A stretch of DNA of 64,000 nucleotides, taken from assembly GCA_003118195.1 (NCBI GenBank), contig BEXV01000020.1:514695-578694 (forward strand), given 5' to 3'. The notes beneath the pieces are model-generated. The model made no database searches, was not told where the DNA came from, and saw nothing but the letters and a program-made list of their open reading frames with translations. The stretch is from Hemicentrotus pulcherrimus (lineage: Eukaryota; Echinodermata; Echinoidea; Camarodonta; Strongylocentrotidae). Below are positions 52,601 through 61,800 of this stretch, one piece after another. The position numbers and the translations under genes were made by a program. Positions within the stretch are counted from its first letter, which is position 1. The number at the start of each line of letters is the position of its first letter.

Positions 52601-55600
52601 TGTGCTCAGTTACTTGCAAAGGGCCAGTTTATATTCTGTTTGTTACTTTGGTCATTAAGTTTAAAACAAAGAAACATTATTGGTTTTTCATAATGGGTTT
52701 CATCATCTTTATACCAATGGCCTTTTTTCTCCTCCTTAGCTTTTGTTCATTTTGGCTCTCTTTCATAGTCTCCTATTTTCTATTTTAGCGGTTATATTTT
52801 GTAACTTTAGGATGTTTTGTCAATGATGTTGTTTTTCACCTTTTTAACCTGTATATATATGAATTTTACAAACAAATTTCTTTAATGACTCTCTAAGCAC
52901 AAGCCCTGTGTGTTTTCCTTCGCTGCATGCCCTACATCCGAAATAATGCAAGCAATTATTGTTAATGTGTGCATTTAACAACAGTTATGTGATTTTCCCC
53001 CCATAATCTATGCTAGGTACATCCTTTTTGCTAAATTTCCATTTTGTTTCCATTTTCCTTTCGATCACAGGAGTTGGAGGCAAGTTCTTCAAGTGGTCTA
53101 AGGGAGCCCAGATCCGAGGGAACCTGGATCTCCTGGAGATGTGGATCTACGAGAAGGACCTGAAGCTCCAGGCCAGCTTCCTGCAGAAGGTCTCCATGGC
53201 AACAGATCTCCTGGCCACACCCAAACTCCAGCTTGCTCAGGTAAGATTTATAAGACATCCACCCTGTACAATGTAAGGCCAACAGTGACAGAGGTCAACT
53301 GATCATTGTACTTGTAGATGGACCGGAAAAACTCTTACCTCATTGTTACTTTAATATAAAATTATCTGCAAATTAGTAATCCCTTGAAATATTAGGATTT
53401 GTGGATTTTGATGACCTAGCATATTAACTAAAACTGGACAGGATTCCTGTTTCTCTGTCAGTTTTATCATAAATTCTCCTTTAGTATGTGTCACCTACAG
53501 TAGGGAGTGATGGGATGTTAGACCATACCATTTCTAATTAAATTGAGGCACATCTGCACTTAGTATTGTTTACAAGGATGGAGGTGGAATATGTAAGAGG
53601 TTGGGCTATCATTCTTGCTTTCAGGAGGTCCCTAGTTGAAAAAAGAGTCAAGAGTACAAGGGCATTAGCAGAGCTGCCAACCATTCCGTTTTTGCCGGAA
53701 TTACTCTGTTTTTTCCTCCAAATTACGGTATTACCTTTTTTCTTCAAAAAATATGTTTTTTAATAATTTTTTTTATTTTATTTTTTTTTATTTTTATTTT
53801 ATTTTATTTATTTATTTTTTTTACATACCACACGTCAAACAACTGCCTTAAAATAGTGATTCAATAGAAAACGATTTCAAAACATACTTGAAGAGAAAAA
53901 TATTCTCAAAAAAAAAAAATGAAATGCCGATAATACCAAAATAACCATCAACAAAATTACCTGCTTGTATGGAAAAAACAGCATGATGAATGAACATTTC
54001 TGCATTGCAAGTGTATTGTGCGTGGTTGTAAGTTTCGTTTTTATGAATTCCTTTTTTTTTGCTTGAAATTCCTTTTTTTTGCCATCATGATTACTTTTTT
54101 TGGTCGCACAAGGTTGGCAGATCTGCATTAGTTCTAATTACCTTTTTGGAGTTTGCTTTCACAAAATCCCAGGTAAGGTGATGATGATGCCTTGGCTTAA
54201 AATGTACAATAGCAGGACATTGCCCGCATTGATACTAGCAAGGAGTTATCAAACTGCTTGATGGTAGATTGCCAGAAAAATGACGTTGCTGTTGGGAATG
54301 TAAGAAGAAGATACAATGTGAAGATGTCGATGTATACAAGCAAATTGATTCCATTTCACTTGTTTTCCTTGGAGAGGGATGTTTTACGATTTCCTTTGGT
54401 GGTTTGAGCCCTCGTTGCCTGTGACTTTGAGAGTCAAGCATGCCACGCATTAACTTTCAGTTTCGTACAGGAAACAGAGAGATAGGCTGAGACGCTGAGG
54501 GAGAGGATGGGGGAGAGAGAGAAAGAGACAGAGAGAGACAATGATAGAGAGAGAATGATAGAGAGAGCAGTGACATCTAGTTCAAGTCCACTGGCATCAT
54601 TTGGTCTTACTCAATAGATAACAAGAAAACTAAAAAGGTTATTAATTTAGGGAGCATGTAGGAAAAGGTCTCTGCTGCTTTATTGCATGTTCCCTGTCCC
54701 TGCCCATTCCTTTTTCCTTCCCATTTCCCCTCTTTTTCCCCTTTTTCACAATGTGATTGGGGGCTCTTGCTCCCCTCTGCCCTTGCAGCTACCCCACTGA
54801 GTAAGTGACAGAGAGAGAGAGAGAGAGAGAGAGGGAGTAAGTGAGAGAACAACTATTCCTCCAACAATATTTAGTTGTTGTAGTTTGCTACAGATCACGT
54901 TTTATGGGTCATGATGTCAAATGACTTTGTGTGATGGCCATTTATTAGTGAGAGTAAAAATTGATGATTTTGCAAATGTAGCAAAAAGTTCTTGAAATGT
55001 TTCCACGTAGTAAAGGGCATATTGACAGTAACGCTAAATGAAATTTGCAGAGAACGGTTTGGAATTGAATTTTAAATTTTGCATCATCAAATAATATGAG
55101 ACCATGGACCCTACCACGATGAGACTAAGAAATTAGGAATTGCATCATCCACTTTTGGAATCAAAATGGAATGAAGTGGGCAATATACTTCATACTAAAG
55201 TTATCTCTTTTAATTTTATGTCTTTAAATCTCTATAAATGAATTGTATTCCTATAAGATAAAATAATTAAAGTATTATAATCCTGAAAAAAGATAGCTTT
55301 GTATTAACCTTTCTATTGCCCTCATTTTTAATACTTGGATCTATCTGTTCATCTGTCTCTGTTTCTGTCTGTTATGCCATCTTTGTCTATATATATTGCA
55401 CATATTTTGTGTAATTCTTTTTCTGTTCTCTTTGCATAAGCCCATGTTAGGCTAGCAGACAATAGATAGTTATAAAGGTACCCTAGAAAGAGATTGACCA
55501 TATCACAATCTCTCTTTATCTATTTTCCCATCAAGATCAAGTGTTCTTTGTCCAATTTCCATGTACAAAAGGAAATGTATAAAGACTGTTATTTCATATA

Positions 55601-57402
55601 ACATGACCTATTTGACATGCTTTCAGTTTCTATACTTGACTTAAAAGGGGAAATTCCCATTTCCATTTCTGGCATTTGAGTAAGAAGGGATATTGGATAA
55701 CTGTCCAGTATTTTCCACTTAAATCTGTCATTGCATGGCTCAGCAAAATTCTTGGTCATGAATATGCATTATTGTAGTACATTCATCAACATGAGTCTAG
55801 TATTATCATGAGTTTTCAGCTTGACCCACATTTCTTATTGGCTTATGAGTTCCCTAATCATGGATATGCAATTGTGTAGTGTGTGCAATGCAAGTTTCCA
55901 GCGTGGCCTGCAACTTATTATTACGAGCGATTATTTACGAATATCCCAGATATGAATATGCATAAGTCTAGTGTTAACATAAGTTTTAAACATGACTCAC
56001 ATCTCTCATTGGCTGTATAGAGTTAGCTTTTCATGAATATGCATTAGTCTAGTATCAACATGAGTTTCCAGCTTAACCTACATCTCTCAATGGCTATGGA
56101 GTTTCCTAGTCATGAATATGCATTAGGGCAGTGTTTATGTAAAGTTTACAACATGACCCACATCTCTCATTGGCTATGGAGTTTGCTATAGTCATGAATA
56201 TACACTAGTCCAGGATAAAATAAGTAAAAGAAACAAAGTCAGTCACTGATAATGATGGTCTTTCACATTCTTTTATTCTCTTCCATGTAGGCGGAATGGA
56301 GCTCCGTCCGGCGGGACTTCCCGGTGCTGAACGCAGCCCAGATCCATCAGATGCTGAGCGAGTATGACATCGGAGGCTCCCAGGCAACCAGGCCCAGGGC
56401 TTGGTTCCCCCCACCCAAGGAAGTGGAGGCTGCATTGAAAACAGGTGCGCAGGAAACCCCCACACTTCCCATCCGTAATCTCCTGCTCATCATCACTTTG
56501 GGTCAAATAGTTGGCAAAGACAGGTTCTGGAGAGGGGGCAATGTTCCCCCCCCCCATTCTGTCTAAATTCTAACCCCAATCCAATGCCCATCATCACTTT
56601 GGGTCAATAGCAAAGGGGGAGGGGGTATCCCCTCTAATTTGGCAAGATTTTGAACCCCCCATCCCCATACTTGCATTTTTTAATCCTCTACTCATCATCA
56701 CTTTGGGTCAAATAGTTAGCAAAGATAGGATGATCGTTGAAGGAGGTGGTGGGGTGATCTCCATTTTTTCAAAGTGTTCCTGAATATTTCTCATTCTTAA
56801 TCCCCTGCTTATCACCACCCAAGGTCATAGTTAACCAATGAAAGGGGGGGGGACTCGTTCCAAGTTCTGTGAAAACTCTCCCCATCCTTAATCCTCTGCT
56901 CATCGTCACTTTGGGACCAAATAGTTGGCAAAGACAAGGATAGTCTTCGAAGACAAAATAAGGAGGGGGTGTTACCTCACCCTCCACCATTCTGCCCATC
57001 CATCCCCAATCATTAAAAGTCATGGTTCGGTACGTGTACATAGGTTATAGCTGAATGGTAAAGGGGAGAGATATAAGACGTGCCAGGGATGGAAATAGGA
57101 AATGGTTACTATTCCATTCTACCACACTTTCCCAGTCTTTATACCCCGATCCTAAATATGAAAAGTAGATAAAGTACAGTACATCAGTTTCGTGGAGACT
57201 GCAATAGAAGGAAAGCTTGGCATTACACAGTCCACTGAATGTAACACTGAAAGTTAGACCTCTGTTTGGCTCTATTGTTGAGATGAACATCAAACTCTAA
57301 CTAGAATAAGACCATCACTTCCACCCCTTTCCAGTCTTCAAAACTGTGTAAATAAACTCTGCCACCCCCTCCCTCCACATCCTGCTATGTTTTCCTCTTT
57401 TC

Positions 57403-57434
<32 letters not shown>

Positions 57435-57435
57435 C

Positions 57436-57476
<41 letters not shown>

Positions 57477-58820
57477 ATCTCGTTCTCTTTCCTCCCCCCA
57501 CACCTCTTCTCATACCCTGTATCATTGCAATGGGCCCAATAAAAAGAGATGATTGGATTTGAAAGGTAGGGTTCGTTAAGCTAAAAGGTCCCAAATGCCT
57601 GATTAATTATCAGGACTGAGCAAATCAAGCGATGACTCAATGGGAAAATTGGATATATATGTATATATACTGGTAAAAGTTTATAGGAAATGATCAAGTC
57701 ATGATTTTTATATTAGACATGTTTCTTTCACCAGACAAAAAAAAGGTCATGCTATCATGTTGGGTTGTCGTTGTCTCATTATAAAGCTATGATACTACAT
57801 GTTACAGGGAAAGCTAACAAACTGATGGTGGAACGATAATCTAATTTGATTTCTGACATATAGTTGTCCTTACATCAACCGTACAGGGCATCTCTTTTCT
57901 TATAATTCCTCTATCTGAGATGATTATCTGTTGGCTATGTTGCAGCGCCCTCATGTGGCAATGAGATGACTGGACTGCAAAAGTCTGAATGCTGTCAGTG
58001 AGCTGAGGGCCAATACAATGGCATGTGGAGGGGAAAAAAACCCATCACAATGAAGACTTTCCCTCCCCTCTGTTCTCCCATCTAATTTCTGATAATTTAC
58101 TCTGGCAAAATAAATCATTCTGTCTTATTCATGAATTCTTTGCAAGTTGTGGATATGTCCTGTGAGGATTCCCATGTGTCTCTGATCCATCCTGGCTATT
58201 AACATATTTATAGCTTCCCTCTAGGGAGAGAGATTCATGTACTTGTTTTTATTTAAGTATGTTCCTCTCCTCCCACTGTCATCTGCCCTTTCGCATCTCT
58301 CAGTGTGTCCTGTGCAGTGCCTCTCGCTGCTTTTATGTATTTGAACTTGCTTTAGTTAAAATCAGCTATCAAGCCATACTTTTGGTTCTTTATTTCATAG
58401 ATTTCCTTTATATCTCTTCTCATGACATAATCATTTTCCATTTTTGTACATGCATTTACATGTATCTTCTTAGCGTCTCCCTTTACTCTCTTTCACTCAA
58501 CATTTATCTCTTTTGCCTGATTTACTTTGTTATCTATCTTTTCAATTTTCTATTAACTCTTCTCTTCTCTTTGGTCTTCAAAATACATGTGTGTATCTTT
58601 TTGCTACACCACCCTCCATCTTGCTCACCACTATGCTTACTTCTTCCATCTTTGAAAAAAAATTCTTTCTTCTTCTCCCTCAGTTATTCTCCATTTAACT
58701 CTTCCCATGTTTATTCTCCATATTTCATCTTCTTTTTGTTTCCGTATTTTCTTTTAACTTTCCACTCTCTCTTTCCTTCACCATTCTCTCTCTCTCTCTC
58801 TCTCTCTATTTCCCTTTCCT

Positions 58821-58853
<33 letters not shown>

Positions 58854-61800
58854 GTTCTCTCTCTTTCTCTCCTTCACTTGTCATTTCTCTTCATGAGTTT
58901 CCTTTATCCCCTCTGTACGTTCACATCCAAACCAACTGCTTCAGGATCAGAAGCTAGCTCCCACCCCTACTTGAAGTATATTCTCATATCATTACCCTTT
59001 CCTTCTGTTTTTAATTCAATTAAATCTGTGTAATCCCATCTTCCTATCATGTCATAACTAATTGATCAAAGCTAGATGCGGTCTATCTGCTGTGCATCAA
59101 CTGATTGTAGGGGTATATTCAAAGCAGAGAGATACATGTAGATCCTAAAATTGAAATTGATGATCAGTTGAATTATATCCTCTATACTTCATAAGATTTT
59201 AAAAAAAATGTCCTAAAGTCATTCTTTGGAACTTAAATTTGTCCAGTGTTTTGTACTCTGGACATACCTTGTTATGGTTTCCTTTATTTCTGTCTTGTAT
59301 TGTGGGTTTGTTTGTTGTCTGTTCCATTCTTTCTCTAATCCCAATTTAAAAAAACCCCAAGTCATATTTCATTTTTACTTTCCCCTTTTTGCAAGCTTTA
59401 ATTCTTTCTTTTTTCTTCTTCATTTCTTTGAAGTCTTCTGGAATTGTCTTTAATTCCTATCTTTTATTTATTTTTTTTAATTGATCTCATTTACTATTAT
59501 ATTCATACCATTTCACAAAATATTCATTTTCTTTGTCTGAAGTCTTCTTTGTCTTCAATTTGTTTTGTAGTTTGTAATTCTTGTCATCCTCTTCATATCT
59601 TCAATCTCTTTAAGTGAGCCTGTAGTGATCTGTGATATTGATCTGTCCCTGCTGTTCTTGTTTCCGAGACATAATAACTTTTGCGTCATTTGTGGTACTC
59701 TTTGAAATGAAAGTTCTAAAAATAATTGGTCAGTGATACAAAAAGTTGCATTATGTGGTGAAGGAAACCAAAAGAAAAAGTGATGGGTATGAATCTTCCA
59801 TTAATTGACGGACAATGAAAAGTTTATTGCATGTTTATTCAAAAGTTCTTGATGGCTCATCTCCAACTTGATCAAATGACATTTACAAGGTTTTCACATT
59901 GGCAACATGACAGAAGAAGAAATCTGATTGGAATGAATTGAATTCCAAGCAAGGTTTGGGTTAGAACAGACATATTGTATTTGGGAGTTAAAGTGAAAGA
60001 TTTCAGTTGTATGAAGAACATAGATGCATTATTTTGATTCTGTGTAAAGCGAAAGAGCAAAGTTCTTCACTTTTTCTTCTTAATGCAAGACCACAGTCGG
60101 TCAGCTGATTATTCTGGCAGTTTGGAAACTATTTGTTACTTTCTAATTATTATTTTTTTCTTTTTGTCCTTCCAAATGACAGAAAATTTGTAATGAGTCA
60201 ATAGATTTTGAAAATGAGCTTATCTTTTTTTTGTTTGTCCAAGAGTATCTCTAGTTTCATTAAAGAGCCGTTGTCATAATTTTAAACTGAGTTAACATTG
60301 TTCCTCTCAACAGACAATAAAATTGTTCCCCATTGATTATCATATTTGCATCTTTATATTGATCCCTTTACATTGAACCACTAGATAAAATTTGATTATC
60401 TTGATCTCTGAATGTCAGCCTTGCTTATAGACTTCAAACTCCAAGTAATCACCAATCTTTGTCTTTTTGTATAAACTATGCTAATTTCTTAATATTCTAC
60501 AATCTTTGTCACAAAGAAAAGACTTTGGTTTTTAGTTTAAAGTACTACACTCATATTGAATTTGATGATAATATTCTTCTTTTTATATTGTTCTTACCAT
60601 TTGTTATCATTTGCAGAAGAGATCCTGGTGAGCTTTGATGACCATCCGCCGCTGGTTCTCCCGACGAATGCTTTCCAACTCGACCTGAGGTGCGATGTCT
60701 GCGAGCTGTTACCGGGGTTCAAAGACATACTACAGGCTCTTCATAAAGACTTTCCTAAGATCAGAATCAAGACGGGTAAATAACATGTCTTCTCATGAAT
60801 GATCATTAGATAAAGTAAATATAAATAACATAGTTAGGATGAAGACGTGTAGATACATTAGAAAGAACTTTCCTAAGATCAGTATCAAAAATGTTAAATA
60901 GCATAGTATGTTCATTAGGTAAATGGATGATAAAATCTATAGATAGATTCTTATTACCTTTGATTATTAGATAAAGTGAATTTAGATAACATGGTTAGGA
61001 TGGAGGAGGGTAGATATCTTAGAAGGAACTTTCCTAAGATCAAAATCAAGACTGGTAAATATCATGTCTCCTAACTATATGTTCATTAGGTTAATGGGTG
61101 ATAAAATCTATAGATAGGTTCATAGATAGGTAGGTGTACATTTTGGATAAGGGTACAAAATCTGGTAAATATCAGGTCTCCTAACAGTTTGTTGATAAGG
61201 TTGATTGAATATAAAAGCCAAAAATAGATTGAAGATTGGACCATTTTTTTGAAAGGGGATGTAAAATCTTTCTTTAAGATCAAGAACCAAGACTGGTAAA
61301 TGTCACTTATCCATAGTTTTCACTTAGTTTAATTAGATAGGAGCAGGTCTATGGGATGAGTACATATTTTAAGCAATGGAGCTTTCCTAAAATTAGAAAC
61401 AAGACTGTAAATGTTACTTAAAGTAATTGATTGTAGAAACCATAAGTAGGATGACAAGGGACTAATGAGAAATACCAGTTGTTTCCAATGTAATTTTAAT
61501 TGACTTGAAGAGATGATGACTTTATCATTAAGATAGGTCAACATGTAAAGTTTCATTTAATGCACATCCCTGTGTTTGTTTAAAGCATTCATTTCTCTAT
61601 TTATTTTTATTTTTTTACTTTACTGGTAAAAAGCTTGATAGTTTTTAATCTAAACATTTCTCATGTTCTCTTTCTTCAGATCATGGAGACATCAACTTGC
61701 CAGTGTTTGATGAGGAGTCGTCCATCGAGGAGACAACAGGTCCAGAAGAAGACCTCCCTGCAAGGGACAAACGGAAGAAAGCAGTCACACCCAAGGCCAG

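Larger units (their letters stand above)
40340..53070 (+). other. Radil intron 5 (12.7 kb), repeat-rich
   Basis: Largest intron of the window. Holds a TTAA element (40582-40958), a GTTTCACAAAG element (41711-42020), GA/GATA/GT runs, tandem repeats at 45611-45930 and 46500-46850, a tRNA-like SINE head (51234-51304) and the long foldback at 51980-52470. No frame inside has domain or coding character. Stretches 47100-51180 contain nothing I recognise. Confidence 0.75.
53241..56290 (+). other. Radil intron 6
   Basis: 3.0-kb intron with the hAT-like element (53669-54124), GA microsatellites (54476-54562, 54808-54845) and an ordered tandem array just before exon 7 (55755-56215). Confidence 0.85.
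56445..60616 (+). other. Radil intron 7
   Basis: 4.2-kb intron starting with a tandem array (56470-56990) and holding two CT microsatellites (57403-57490, 58786-58873). A 232-codon plus-strand frame at 58259-58957 is Leu/Ser/Phe-rich because of pyrimidine-rich DNA, with no splice fit, and is rejected as coding. Confidence 0.85.

Noticed and set aside
58259..58957. 232-codon plus-strand open frame
   Set aside because: Leu/Ser/Phe/Ile-rich translation of pyrimidine-rich intron DNA, ends in a CT microsatellite; no domain and no fit to the Radil splice pattern.
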